Both the position numbers and the translations under genes were made by a program. This document shows positions 35,530 through 43,619 of a stretch of DNA of 64,000 bases, piece by piece. The stretch covers positions 1,176,648 to 1,240,647 of the forward strand of contig NZ_MEJH01000003.1 in the NCBI RefSeq assembly GCF_001953635.1. The letters are read 5' to 3'. This stretch comes from Alteromonas abrolhosensis. Lineage in GTDB: Bacteria; Pseudomonadota; Gammaproteobacteria; Enterobacterales; Alteromonadaceae. Below the pieces are notes generated by a model. It did no database searches. It saw only the letters and a program-made list of their open reading frames with translations, and had not been told where the DNA came from. How positions within the stretch are numbered: position 1 is the first letter of the stretch; each line of letters opens with the position of its first letter.

Positions 35530-36392
35530 CGATTGCGTTTTTAAACGGTGAGTATATGCCTCTTTCTGAGGCCAAGATTTCTCCGATGGATAGAGGCTTT
35601 CTTTTTGGCGATGGAATTTATGAAGTTATTCCAACGTATTCTGGTCGCGCGGTGGGCTTTAAAGGGCACACCTCGCGCATGGAGCAAGGCCTCAAAGCTA
35701 TTGAAATCACCAACCCCTATACGGCAGAAGAATGGCAAAACATTTTGTCTACCTTGGTTGAGAAAAATAACGCGTTTATCGAAAGTGGAAACATAGGCGT
35801 TTATTTCCATGTTAGTCGAGGTACTGATACGAAGCGTTTTCATGCGTACCCAAAAGATATAGCGCCGACTGTATTCGGATTCGCCTTTGAAATCTCGCCG
35901 CCGCAGCCTACAGCAAAAGAGGATGCAAAACCTTTTAAAGTAGCGCTTCAGCAAGATAAGAGATGGCAACGCTGCCATATTAAATCCACATCATTGTTAG
36001 GTAACGTTATGCATTTTCAGGCAGGCGTTGATGCAGGCGTGAATGAGACTATCTTGTACAATAGTGAAGGTATGATAACCGAAGCAAGTTCGTGTAACGT
36101 ATTTATGGTAAAAGACGGCTGCATTTCTACACCGCCATTAAATCATGAACTCCTTCCAGGGATTACACGCGCTATTGCTATAGAAGCATTTAAACAAGCA
36201 GGTCTAGTGGTTACTGAGACTTGGTTTAGCAAAGATGAATTGTTAGACGCAGACGAAGTATGGTTAACCTCATCTAGCAAAGAAGTGGCTCCGGTGGTAG
36301 AAGTAGATGGTAAGCCGATTGGCTCTGGGGAAATTGGTGATGTATGGGAAGAGGCAATTAAGGCCTACCACGCATACAAATTTGAAGCATAA
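35526..36392 (+). CDS. dat: D-amino-acid aminotransferase (class IV)
   Basis: PLP fold-type IV aminotransferase, 288 aa. The family N-terminus is FLNGEYMPLSEAKISPMDRG, followed by FLFGDGIYEVIP. The Schiff-base Lys is in HIKSTSLLGNVMHFQ, and MITEASSCNVFMV plus the C-terminal EVWLTSSSKEVAPV motif are typical of D-alanine/D-glutamate transaminases. The GTG start at 35526 has AAGGAG upstream and overlaps pxpC by 4 bp, so it is a genuine member of the 5-oxoprolinase operon. Expected reaction: exchange of amino groups between D-alanine, D-glutamate and 2-oxo acids. The link to 5-oxoproline suggests a D-Glu/pyroglutamate utilisation function (inference). A terminator follows directly. Confidence 0.9.
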   Translation: MTIAFLNGEYMPLSEAKISPMDRGFLFGDGIYEVIPTYSGRAVGFKGHTSRMEQGLKAIEITNPYTAEEWQNILSTLVEKNNAFIESGNIGVYFHVSRGTDTKRFHAYPKDIAPTVFGFAFEISPPQPTAKEDAKPFKVALQQDKRWQRCHIKSTSLLGNVMHFQAGVDAGVNETILYNSEGMITEASSCNVFMVKDGCISTPPLNHELLPGITRAIAIEAFKQAGLVVTETWFSKDELLDADEVWLTSSSKEVAPVVEVDGKPIGSGEIGDVWEEAIKAYHAYKFEA

Positions 36393-36399
36393 TAAACAG

Positions 36400-36426
36400 A
36401 AAAGGCCCGCTTAAAGCGGGCCTTTT
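36400..36426. terminator. Bidirectional terminator between dat and fur
   Basis: A perfect stem AAAAGGCCCGC / GCGGGCCTTTT with a TTAAA loop gives T-runs on both strands between convergent genes. Confidence 0.95.
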
Positions 36427-36445
36427 ACTAGAAGAATAATGTCAC

Positions 36446-36874
36446 TTATTCTGGTACGTTGTCGCAGTTTCCGTCCGTACACTCGCCATATAGATAAAGG
36501 CTGTGATGCGTAAGTTTCATCTTGTGCTGCTTGGCGATCATTTCCTGGCGTTCTTCGATGATATCATCTTCAAACTCAATCACTTTTCCACACTTAAGGC
36601 ATACAAGGTGGTCGTGATGATCTTTGTGGCTGATTTCAAAAACAGACTTTCCACCTTCAAAATGGTGGCGGTTAAGAATACCTGCATCATCAAACTGGTT
36701 TAGAACGCGGTAAACCGTGGCAAGACCAATTTCTTCACCCTGTTCGATAAGAATTTTATAAACGTCTTCAGCGCTGATATGTTGGTTTTCTGGCTCTTGC
36801 AGAATTTGTAAAATTTTAAGGCGAGGCAGAGTGACTTTAAGCCCTGCTTTTTTCAATTCTTTATTTTGATCCAT
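36446..36874 (-). CDS. fur: Ferric uptake regulator
   Basis: Iron-sensing repressor, 142 aa. A winged-helix DNA-binding domain (AGLKVTLPRLKILQIL; GLATVYRVLNQFDDAGIL) is followed by the metal-binding dimerisation domain with HKDHHDHLVCLKCGKVIEF, which carries the structural zinc CxxC and regulatory His residues, and the C-terminal CTDGNC. The closeness to flavodoxin (fldA) and ybfF is a conserved gammaproteobacterial neighbourhood, here interrupted by a chemoreceptor gene. No clear self-regulatory Fur box is visible upstream; a Fur-box-like site lies before DUF2788-fldA. Confidence 0.97.
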   Translation of the reverse strand: MDQNKELKKAGLKVTLPRLKILQILQEPENQHISAEDVYKILIEQGEEIGLATVYRVLNQFDDAGILNRHHFEGGKSVFEISHKDHHDHLVCLKCGKVIEFEDDIIEERQEMIAKQHKMKLTHHSLYLYGECTDGNCDNVPE

Positions 36875-37190
36875 TACAACCTACTAAGAACGAGTGAATA
36901 AGTATTTGGTGGTTATTATAGGTAAGTTGAAACAATTTAAAAGTAAAACCGTGGAAACTTTGTTTTCTCGCTGAAAATTTACGCATTGTGCAATGTTTTT
37001 AAAAATTGTGACATGGACACAGGCCGCGTGGTGTCTGGCCTGACCAGATTGTAAGTGCCAGATTTATCTACTAAATGTGTAAAATAAATAAAACTTTTGA
37101 TGCATTGAATTAACATCCTGTTAAACTAAACTTAATAAGGCGACATAGCGCTTTTGGATTATTTGGCATGTTTTTTCGGTGGAAGTGCCC
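36875..37190. other. 316-bp divergent intergenic region fur / chemoreceptor
   Basis: AT-rich with promoters in both directions expected. It holds a 6-bp inverted repeat CAGGCC/GGCCTG (about 37020-37042) and a weak sigma-28-like element at 37123-37148. No small gene or RNA is supported. Confidence 0.5.
37123..37148 (+). promoter_or_regulatory. Possible sigma-28 (flagellar) promoter
   Basis: TAAA, a 14-base spacer, then GCGACATA resembles the sigma-28 consensus TAAA-N15-GCCGATAA, with several mismatches. It lies about 45 bp before the chemoreceptor start, where such a promoter is expected. Weak on sequence alone. Confidence 0.3.
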
Positions 37191-39197
37191 ATGCAGTTAA
37201 CAATTATAAATAAAATCACGCTAGGCTTTGGCTTATTCGGCTGCTTATTATTACTTACCAGTATTCTTTCCTATTTTGGCCTTAGCGGTATAAAAGATTC
37301 TGCACAAGATGTTGTAGAGCAAAAAATGCCAGTTCAGACCAGCATGGTTAAAGTCAAAACAGAAATCCTGTCTTTATCTGTAATAACGGCCAATGGTTAT
37401 CATGTAGAAAACAGAGAGGAATTGGTTTCGAACAAAGATACATTCGATTCTTTGTCATCTGCATTCTCTGACGATTTATCACGTCTGAATTCACTAATGC
37501 CAAATAACGCAATAGCGACGAACGCTGTTGAAGTCAGTTTAGCTTACGTTAATAGCAGTAACGATATGTATGCTGCCATCAACGAACGAATGAATATCGA
37601 AAAAGCCCTTGCTGCACAGCTAGAAAAAGTTTTGATGACCGCTGATGAAGCCAGTGCCCTAATGCTAGACCTTTCTTATTTAGAAGGGGATAACCCAAGT
37701 ATTGAAACGCTTATTGGTGCGGGTACGGCTATAGACAACAAATTGCTCACCATGAACGATTCGTTCATAGAACTTGCAGAAACCGACAGTGCCACACAAA
37801 GCGCCAATATCATTGAGGATTTGGAGTACCAGTTAAGCAATTTGCAAGTAGATAAAGACTATGTAAACCGTTTAGCCTCAGGTGTTGATGATGGCGGTAC
37901 AATAGCATCTTTTAACGAACAATATGATTTACTGATGGAAGCGGTAAACGGTGCAAATGGATTAATTGCTTTGCAGCGACAAAAGCTTTCTGAAGTAGAT
38001 AGAGCGGCGAAAGCCCAGAAGGAAGCAAAACAAGCGTTAGAAACAGCACTTGCCGACATTAATACTTTGTTTGACGCTGTCCAAAAGCAATCGCTTGACG
38101 GGCAAAACGCCATTCTTGAGTCTGTGCAGGCGAACTTGGTGCGCAACATCATTGTCGCGGCACTGGGCTTGGTGGCAGCTATATTCCTAGCGGTTATTGT
38201 AACACGCAGTATTTCCAAGCCCCTTGGGCGTATCAATAAAGGCTTGAGTCAGCTGAGTAAAGGCGATTTAAGCACTAAATTGCCACAAGAGGGCAATGAT
38301 GAGTTTTCTGCCCTTTCGGCAAAAGTGAACAGCCTAACCGATAGTTTACGAGAGCTAGTGGGCAACATATTGGAGCAGGAAAAACGCCTTATAGACATTA
38401 CAAAAGAAAGCGTAGAGCTTGGTAATAAGAGCTTATCTGAGGTAGACAAGCAACGTGAGCAAGTTACGGTAACCTCTACAAATACTAAAAACGTTCAGGA
38501 AAAAAGCCGTAGTAATCTGGCTCAAATTAACGAAGCTATGGAGGCGTTGCGCGATATAACCAAGCAAAGTACTGACATTGGTCAGTTAGTGCAAAAAAGC
38601 AGTCAGCAGGTGGGTAATCAAGCTAAACAGGCGGAATCGTCTGCGCAAATTATTGGCCGGTTAGATGATAATTCACGCAGTATCGGCAGCATCTTGGATG
38701 TAATCAAAACCATTGCAGAGCAAACCAATTTGTTAGCGCTAAATGCTGCCATAGAAGCGGCTCGAGCAGGTGAACAAGGCAGGGGCTTTGCGGTTGTTGC
38801 CGATGAAGTGCGTACTCTCGCCAATCGTACCCACGACTCTACCGAAGAAATTGAACAAATGATTGGAAACTTGCAAAAAGATGCCGCGCAAGCAGTTAAG
38901 GCAATCAATGCGGGGCGTGAGCAAGCGCAAGAAGGGGTAGTGATAACCCAACAAGTATCGCAACAAGTAGAAAGTATTAGGGAAATCATTGAGCGGTTAA
39001 GCGACATTAATGAACATATTGTAGCTGATACCGAACAACAGGATATTTTACTAGGCGATGTCGCGAAAAGCTTGAATCGTATTGTTGCACTAGCCGATTC
39101 CAGCGCACAAAGCACGCGCCAGTCCAACGAATCAACGATGCTCTTGGATGCGCAGACAGAAAGCTTGAGAAAAGCGGTTGAGCGTTTCCACCTGTAG
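37191..39197 (+). CDS. Methyl-accepting chemotaxis protein
   Basis: Transmembrane chemoreceptor, 668 aa from the ATG at 37191 (ribosome site GGTGGAAG). TM1 is at about residues 8-28. A mostly helical periplasmic sensor of about 290 residues follows; it has no recognisable Cache or PAS motif and looks like a long four-helix-bundle sensor. TM2 is near [19 protein letters not shown], then HAMP ([20 protein letters not shown]). The signalling tip contains [20 protein letters not shown] and [18 protein letters not shown]. There is no C-terminal CheR pentapeptide. The ligand is unknown. It sits between fur and fldA, which elsewhere are neighbours, so it may be an insertion into that locus. Confidence 0.94.
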   Translation: MQLTIINKITLGFGLFGCLLLLTSILSYFGLSGIKDSAQDVVEQKMPVQTSMVKVKTEILSLSVITANGYHVENREELVSNKDTFDSLSSAFSDDLSRLNSLMPNNAIATNAVEVSLAYVNSSNDMYAAINERMNIEKALAAQLEKVLMTADEASALMLDLSYLEGDNPSIETLIGAGTAIDNKLLTMNDSFIELAETDSATQSANIIEDLEYQLSNLQVDKDYVNRLASGVDDGGTIASFNEQYDLLMEAVNGANGLIALQRQKLSEVDRAAKAQKEAKQALETALADINTLFDAVQKQSLDGQNAILESVQANLVRNIIVAALGLVAAIFLAVIVTRSISKPLGRINKGLSQLSKGDLSTKLPQEGNDEFSALSAKVNSLTDSLRELVGNILEQEKRLIDITKESVELGNKSLSEVDKQREQVTVTSTNTKNVQEKSRSNLAQINEAMEALRDITKQSTDIGQLVQKSSQQVGNQAKQAESSAQIIGRLDDNSRSIGSILDVIKTIAEQTNLLALNAAIEAARAGEQGRGFAVVADEVRTLANRTHDSTEEIEQMIGNLQKDAAQAVKAINAGREQAQEGVVITQQVSQQVESIREIIERLSDINEHIVADTEQQDILLGDVAKSLNRIVALADSSAQSTRQSNESTMLLDAQTESLRKAVERFHL

Positions 39198-39243
39198 CCA
39201 CTCATTACGACGCGCTTTTTAATAGAAGGCGCTGCCAACACAT

Positions 39244-39291
39244 AAAAAGACCCCCAATAATTGGAATGTCCAACTAATGGGGGTCACTTCA
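39244..39291 (-). terminator. fldA terminator built from an IS3-end-like palindrome
   Basis: On the minus strand GACCCCCATTAGTTGGA (39285-39269), CAT and TCCAATTATTGGGGGTC (39265-39249) form a long stem followed by TTTTT, just downstream of flavodoxin. The outer base of one arm reads TGAAGTGACCCC (ends at 39291), the same as the right end of the IS3-family element at 63753. The opposite arm has lost its TGAAGT-like tip and is A-rich there, which supplies the T-run. It aligns along its whole length with the 48-bp palindrome at 10837-10884. Confidence 0.85.
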
Positions 39292-39322
39292 AAGAGCGGT
39301 TTTTTCTAATTTAACGTTTTAT

Positions 39323-39847
39323 TTATGCAAGCTCAGCTAAGCAAAGTTCATCGTGAATTTGCTTACACCACGCTTTAACGCGAGATTCTGTTAGTTCTGG
39401 TTGACGGTCTTCATCGATACCGAGACCAACAAAATGATTGTCGTCAGCCATACCTTTAGACGCTTCAAAATCATAGCCTTCAGTTGACCACTGACCCACC
39501 AAGATAGCGCCTTTGGCTTCTACGATATCGCGTACCATACCCATAGCGTCTAAGAAGTATTCCGCGTAGTCTTCTTGGTCACCGCAGCCAAAAATAGCAA
39601 CTAACTTGTCGTTGAAGTCAATTTGCTCTAGTTCAGGGAAAAAGTCATCCCAGTCGCATTGCGCTTCACCGTAGTACCACGTAGGGATACCAAAGATTAG
39701 CAAATCAAATTCAGCGATGTCTTCTTTACTGCTCTTGGCAATGTCTTTAACATCAATTAGCTGTTTACCCAATTCCTTCTGGATCATTTTCGCAACATGT
39801 TCGGTATTACCCGTGTCACTTCCGAAAAATAGGCCAACGCTTGCCAT
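39323..39847 (-). CDS. fldA: Flavodoxin (long chain)
   Basis: FMN electron carrier, 174 aa, replacing ferredoxin when iron is short. The FMN phosphate loop is FGSDTGNTEHVAKMI. The isoalloxazine-binding loops are IPTWYYGEAQCDWDDF (Trp) and FGCGDQEDYAEYF (Tyr side). The long-chain insertion after residue 120 is present (VGQWSTEGYDFEASKG). It follows the DUF2788 gene by 26 bp on the same strand and is probably cotranscribed from the promoter near 40171, where a Fur-box-like site lies. It is closed by the hairpin at 39244-39291. Confidence 0.96.
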   Translation of the reverse strand: MASVGLFFGSDTGNTEHVAKMIQKELGKQLIDVKDIAKSSKEDIAEFDLLIFGIPTWYYGEAQCDWDDFFPELEQIDFNDKLVAIFGCGDQEDYAEYFLDAMGMVRDIVEAKGAILVGQWSTEGYDFEASKGMADDNHFVGLGIDEDRQPELTESRVKAWCKQIHDELCLAELA

Positions 39848-39873
39848 ATCTAACCTCTATTAATCGTTACTAA

Positions 39874-40092
39874 TTAAACGCCTGTGCTTAGCCAAAACCA
39901 TTCAATAATGCCTTTCGCAAGAAACCCTAGTGCGCCTAAACCTAGCACACCGTACGTTACCACTCGTCCAATAAGCGGCACATCGTTCTTACGCAGTACA
40001 TCGTGTACAGCAAAACCCATTAATACGAAAAGTATAAATAAGCCGCCATACAGCATGATGGACTCAATGAGTTCGTAATTTTCTGCAAGCAT
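39874..40092 (-). CDS. DUF2788 small membrane protein
   Basis: Inner-membrane protein of 72 aa from the ATG at 40092 (MLAENYELIESIMLYGG), with two hydrophobic helices (LYGGLFILFVLMGFAVHDVL and VTYGVLGLGALGFLAKGIIE) joined by a short basic loop. It matches DUF2788, a family found beside flavodoxin genes in Alteromonadales and Vibrionales. A TTG 30 bp upstream would add ten residues and is less likely. It is the first gene of the putative Fur-controlled DUF2788-fldA unit. Function is unknown; involvement in flavodoxin-dependent electron flow is only suggested by context. Confidence 0.87.
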   Translation of the reverse strand: MLAENYELIESIMLYGGLFILFVLMGFAVHDVLRKNDVPLIGRVVTYGVLGLGALGFLAKGIIEWFWLSTGV

Positions 40093-40170
40093 AGTGTTGT
40101 TACTTAAAAAAATCTGGCGCAACTATATCACAGTATATACGCCTGTAAGAGCCTAAAACGTTCAAAAATA

Positions 40171-40189
40171 GGTAATAATAGTCATTCTC
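40171..40189 (-). promoter_or_regulatory. Putative Fur box upstream of DUF2788-fldA
   Basis: On the minus strand GAGAATGACTATTATTACC matches the 19-bp Fur consensus GATAATGATAATCATTATC at 14 positions by my alignment. It lies 79-97 bp upstream of the DUF2788 start codon, in the only promoter-sized gap before fldA. Biological sense is good, because flavodoxin is induced by iron limitation in many bacteria. Confidence 0.55.
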
Positions 40190-40216
40190 ACCTTAAATGA
40201 GGATGAAAACCCTTCT

Positions 40217-41005
40217 TTACGCTGATTTATTGAGCGTTCGTTCTACAATAGCGTTAAAGGCTGCGGGCTTTTCAGCGTGCAACCAGTGTCCTGTACCTTC
40301 GATGATGTGCGCTTTTGCATTAGGAAAATAACGGATTATTTCATCGCGGTACGCTGCGGTAATGTAGTCAGATTCGCTGCCCTTGATAAACAAGGTTACG
40401 CCATCGAACGTTTGATTTGTTTGTTCCCAATCAATAATGTGCGAATAACTAGCAATTAACCCATCAACGTTAAAACGCCATTTCCAATCGCCGTTTTCGT
40501 CTTGATATAAGCTCTTCAATAAGAATTGTCGTACGCCTGGCTCTTTCACGTGTTTAGCCATTTCTTTTTCTGCATCTTTTCTACTTTGAATTGCATCTAA
40601 AGGAACGGCCTTAAGCCCATCAAATACGGCTTGATGGCTATGGTTGTATGATACTGGGGCAATATCAGCAACAATGAGGTGAGAAACAACATTGCCATGA
40701 TTTAACGCTAATCTCATGGCTACTTTACCACCCAGTGAGTGACCTAATACCGCGCTCTTTTTAATATCGAGCGTTTGTATAAGCTCGAATACGGCGTTAG
40801 CTGCGTCATCGATAGCAAAAGAAGAGGTCCATGGCGATTCACCGTGGTCAGGCAAATCAATGCTTACTACATTATAGTTTGATTCGAAGTGGCGCTTTAT
40901 TCCGGCCAAATTATCGGCATTTCCAAACAGACCGTGGATGAGTATAAGCCAAGGGGCCGTAGGCGCGCATTTTGAAAGTTTATAGTTTAACTTCACAATT
41001 GACAT
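40217..41005 (-). CDS. ybfF: Alpha/beta-fold hydrolase YbfF-like
   Basis: Cytoplasmic esterase of the alpha/beta hydrolase fold, 262 aa. The oxyanion motif is LIHGLFGNADNLAGI. The nucleophile elbow is GHSLGGKVAMRLAL (Ser). Asp is in FIKGSESDYI and His in IIEGTGHWLHAEKPAAF. IDLPDHGESPW is a YbfF-type segment. The fldA/ybfF neighbourhood matches other gammaproteobacteria. E. coli YbfF hydrolyses short acyl esters and acyl-CoAs; the natural substrate here is unknown. Confidence 0.92.
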   Translation of the reverse strand: MSIVKLNYKLSKCAPTAPWLILIHGLFGNADNLAGIKRHFESNYNVVSIDLPDHGESPWTSSFAIDDAANAVFELIQTLDIKKSAVLGHSLGGKVAMRLALNHGNVVSHLIVADIAPVSYNHSHQAVFDGLKAVPLDAIQSRKDAEKEMAKHVKEPGVRQFLLKSLYQDENGDWKWRFNVDGLIASYSHIIDWEQTNQTFDGVTLFIKGSESDYITAAYRDEIIRYFPNAKAHIIEGTGHWLHAEKPAAFNAIVERTLNKSA

Positions 41006-41037
41006 ATCCGTAATTGCACAGACGGTTAAAACAAAAT

Positions 41038-41059
41038 AAGGCCTGTAAAAACAGGCCTT
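41038..41059 (-). terminator. Rho-independent terminator after H-NS-like gene
   Basis: The stem AAGGCCTGT / ACAGGCCTT with an AAAA loop, followed on the minus strand by TATTTTG, lies directly downstream of the H-NS-like gene. Confidence 0.8.
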
Positions 41060-41077
41060 GTTTAATTAAATTTTTAG

Positions 41078-41476
41078 TTAATTAATGGCGTAATCGTCGA
41101 GTGATTTACCACTATCAAGCGCGTCTTTATATACGCGAGGCATGCGTCCAATACCTGTCCAAAGGTGTTCTTCACCTTTGCTATCAACAAGCTTGTATTT
41201 AACCGGACGTTTTTTGCCAACCTTTTTGTTTGTTTCTACATTTAATGCCTGTAGATCTTCAACATTTAAACCCGCTTCTTCCATTTGCTTTTTAATAGCA
41301 GCGAGCTTCTCTAATTTTTCTTTTTCAAGCTTTTCTTGTTCTACTAATTTTTCTTTTCTTTTCTCAATTATACCGCTAAGTTTTTCTTGAACTTGTTCAA
41401 GTTCTTCAATGCTTAATTCCTTAACAGCACCTTGTAAACGTCTTCCATGGGTTAAAATATCTAAAAAATCGCTCAT
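41078..41476 (-). CDS. H-NS-family nucleoid protein
   Basis: Small nucleoid-structuring, xenogeneic-silencing type protein of 132 aa. The N-terminal half is a coiled-coil oligomerisation region rich in Glu and Lys (about residues 18-75). The C-terminal DNA-binding domain reads VKYKLVDSKGEEHLWTG followed by IGRMPRVYKDALDSG and ends KSLDDYAIN, aligning with enterobacterial H-NS. The minor-groove hook that is usually Q-G-R is I-G-R here. It is monocistronic, with terminators on both sides (41038 and 41538). Confidence 0.92.
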   Translation of the reverse strand: MSDFLDILTHGRRLQGAVKELSIEELEQVQEKLSGIIEKRKEKLVEQEKLEKEKLEKLAAIKKQMEEAGLNVEDLQALNVETNKKVGKKRPVKYKLVDSKGEEHLWTGIGRMPRVYKDALDSGKSLDDYAIN

Positions 41477-41537
41477 TAATTAACCTTAATACGTTGTACT
41501 TAATTTCTATTGGATAATAAATAAAAGTAGCACAAAA

Positions 41538-41562
41538 AAAAAGCGAGCCAAGCTCGCTTTTT
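41538..41562 (-). terminator. Rho-independent terminator after ETF-QO gene
   Basis: The perfect stem AAAAAGCGAGC / GCTCGCTTTTT with a CAA loop lies 37 bp after the ETF-QO stop; T-rich tracts lie on both strands. Confidence 0.92.
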
Positions 41563-41598
41563 AAAAATATCCGTTAAATAGCAAATTAATACTTTAAA

Positions 41599-43248
41599 TT
41601 ACATGTTCGGGTAATTTGGTCCGCCGGCACCTTCCGGAACTACCCATTTAATATTTTGACTTGGGTCTTTTATGTCGCAGGTTTTACAGTGAACACAGTT
41701 TTGTGCATTAATTTGGAACCGTTTTTCACCTTCCTCTTCAATTACTTCATATACACCAGCAGGGCAGTAGCGCTGTGCTGGCTCTGCAAATTTAGGTAAA
41801 TTAACCTGCAAAGGAATAGACGGATCTTTTAATTTTAAGTGGCAAGGCTGGTCTTCTTCGTGATTTGTATTAGATAAAAATACTGAAGACAATTTATCAA
41901 AGCTTAACACGCCATCTGGCTTAGGATATGAAATCTCTTTTGCATCTTTCGCTTCTTTAAGCTGTGCGTAGTCTTTATGTTCATCTTTCATGGTGAAAAA
42001 CAAATTACCATTAAAGATATTTTGCTCTAGCGTGTTAAATGCGCCACCCCAGAAATTTCCGAGTTTGTGGATAGCGGGGCCAAAGTTACGAGAGCGGAAC
42101 AATTCGTCATATAACCACGATGATTTAAATTTCTCTGTAAAGCTTGTTAACTCTTTTACTGGTGCCTCAGCATTTTCGGAAATGGCTTCAAAAATACTCT
42201 CTGCTGCAAGCATGCCCGACTTCATGGCCGTGTGATTACCTTTAATTTTGGCAAAGTTTAGCGTTCCGGCTTCACAGCCGACGAGTAAGCCACCTGGGAA
42301 GGTCATTTTAGGCAATGAGTTAAACCCACCTTTAGCGATAGCTCTGGCGCCATAAGAGACACGTTTACCGCCTTCAAGGTACTGTTTAAATACGGGATGG
42401 TGCTTTAAGCGTTGAAATTCATCAAACGGGCTTAGGTATGGATTGTCGTAGTTTAGGTCTACGATTAGCCCAACGAACACTTGGTTATCTTCAGCGTGGT
42501 ACAAATAGCTACCGCCTGTTGCATCGTCAAGTGGCCAGCCGGCACTGTGAACCACAAGCCCTGGCTGGTGCTTAGATGGGTCTATATCCCAAATTTCTTT
42601 AAAGCCAATGGCATAATGTTGCGGTGAACTGTCTTCGTCCAGCTTAAAGTGCGAAATGAGGTCTTTTCCTAAGTGACCGCGACAGCCTTCTGCAAACACT
42701 GTGTATTTAGCGCGTAGTTCCATACCTGGCATGTAGCCGTCTTTAGGTTCGCCGTTTTCACCCACGCCCATGTCGCCGGTAAGTACACCGCCAACACTGC
42801 CATCTTCATTGTAAATGACTTCAGAGGCCGCAAAGCCAGGGAATACTTCAACACCTAGTTGTTCAGCTTGTTCTGCCAACCAGCGACACACATTACCCAT
42901 AGACACAATATAGTTGCCATCGTTGTGCATGGTTTTCGGAGTAATAGCGTTAGGTAACTTTTTCGCTGAAGTCTCATCATTAAGTAGGTAAATGTGGTCT
43001 TCAGTTACTGGTGTATTGAGAGGTGCACCTTTTTCTTTCCAATCAGGGAAAAGTTCGTTTAGTGAGCGCGGCTCAAACACGGCACCAGAAAGAATGTGTG
43101 CACCTACCTCGGAGCCTTTTTCGACCACACAAACCATTAGCTCTTGGTCTTTTTCATTTGCAAGCTGCATAAGCTTACAAGCCGTTGATAATCCAGCTGG
43201 GCCGGCACCGACGATGACTACGTCAAACTCCATCGATTCTCGTTCCAC
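41599..43248 (-). CDS. etfD: Electron-transfer flavoprotein-ubiquinone oxidoreductase
   Basis: Membrane-associated FAD/4Fe-4S protein that passes electrons from ETF to ubiquinone, 549 aa. The FAD-binding motif is DVVIVGAGPAGLSTACKL (about residues 9-26). The C-terminal ferredoxin-like domain has RYCPAGVYEV and NAQNCVHCKTCDIKDP, which supply the cluster cysteines. The start is GTG at 43248, with AAGGAG upstream. It is divergent from etfBA across a 371-bp region with two conserved palindromes. It is the electron sink for the two acyl-CoA dehydrogenases in this window. Confidence 0.96.
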   Translation of the reverse strand: MERESMEFDVVIVGAGPAGLSTACKLMQLANEKDQELMVCVVEKGSEVGAHILSGAVFEPRSLNELFPDWKEKGAPLNTPVTEDHIYLLNDETSAKKLPNAITPKTMHNDGNYIVSMGNVCRWLAEQAEQLGVEVFPGFAASEVIYNEDGSVGGVLTGDMGVGENGEPKDGYMPGMELRAKYTVFAEGCRGHLGKDLISHFKLDEDSSPQHYAIGFKEIWDIDPSKHQPGLVVHSAGWPLDDATGGSYLYHAEDNQVFVGLIVDLNYDNPYLSPFDEFQRLKHHPVFKQYLEGGKRVSYGARAIAKGGFNSLPKMTFPGGLLVGCEAGTLNFAKIKGNHTAMKSGMLAAESIFEAISENAEAPVKELTSFTEKFKSSWLYDELFRSRNFGPAIHKLGNFWGGAFNTLEQNIFNGNLFFTMKDEHKDYAQLKEAKDAKEISYPKPDGVLSFDKLSSVFLSNTNHEEDQPCHLKLKDPSIPLQVNLPKFAEPAQRYCPAGVYEVIEEEGEKRFQINAQNCVHCKTCDIKDPSQNIKWVVPEGAGGPNYPNM

Positions 43249-43353
43249 GGGAGGCTCCTTATGTTTGTATTTTTATAATGCACTATTGATGAAACAAATA
43301 ATGCTTTGTGTCAAAAACATGTAAATTAATTGTCGTTTTGCAAGGTAATGCAG

Positions 43354-43371
43354 GTTGACGTTTACGTCAAC
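43354..43371. promoter_or_regulatory. LiuR-like operator 1 (etf promoter)
   Basis: GTTGACGTTTACGTCAAC has arms GTTGACGT and ACGTCAAC around TT, forming a perfect inverted repeat. From memory it resembles sites assigned by comparative genomics to LiuR, a MerR-family regulator of branched-chain amino acid and acyl-CoA catabolism in gammaproteobacteria. No liuR gene lies in this window. Confidence 0.65.
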
Positions 43372-43392
43372 AGTAAGTACATTGCAAAGCAG

Positions 43393-43408
43393 TTTACGTT
43401 AACGTTAA
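43393..43408. promoter_or_regulatory. LiuR-like operator 2 (etf promoter)
   Basis: TTTACGTTAACGTTAA follows the same TTnACGTnnACGTnAA pattern as the site at 43354, 22 bp further on. The flanks extend the symmetry (AGT...ACT) with one mismatch. Confidence 0.6.
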
Positions 43409-43619
43409 CTGGCAGTGTATTATAACTGCTCGTAAACGTGGTGTTAACGGCGTTTTAAGGCTAGCCTTTAAAAAACGTACGTTCCACGGATTCTTTTTTA
43501 ACGTAGAGCACATTGTTAAAGTTTCAAAAAGCGTGGTGAAGTAATACGTTTTTAATTATTAATAGTTAATTATTAATGAAACGTAATAGACACCGACGAA
43601 CTCAACAATTGAGGTAAAT

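Larger units (their letters stand above)
43249..43619. other. 371-bp divergent regulatory region etfD / etfBA
   Basis: It holds two ACGT-type palindromes (43354-43371 and 43393-43408) and a further ACGTACGT-containing stretch near 43478. These are operator-like. No additional gene is seen. Confidence 0.7.
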
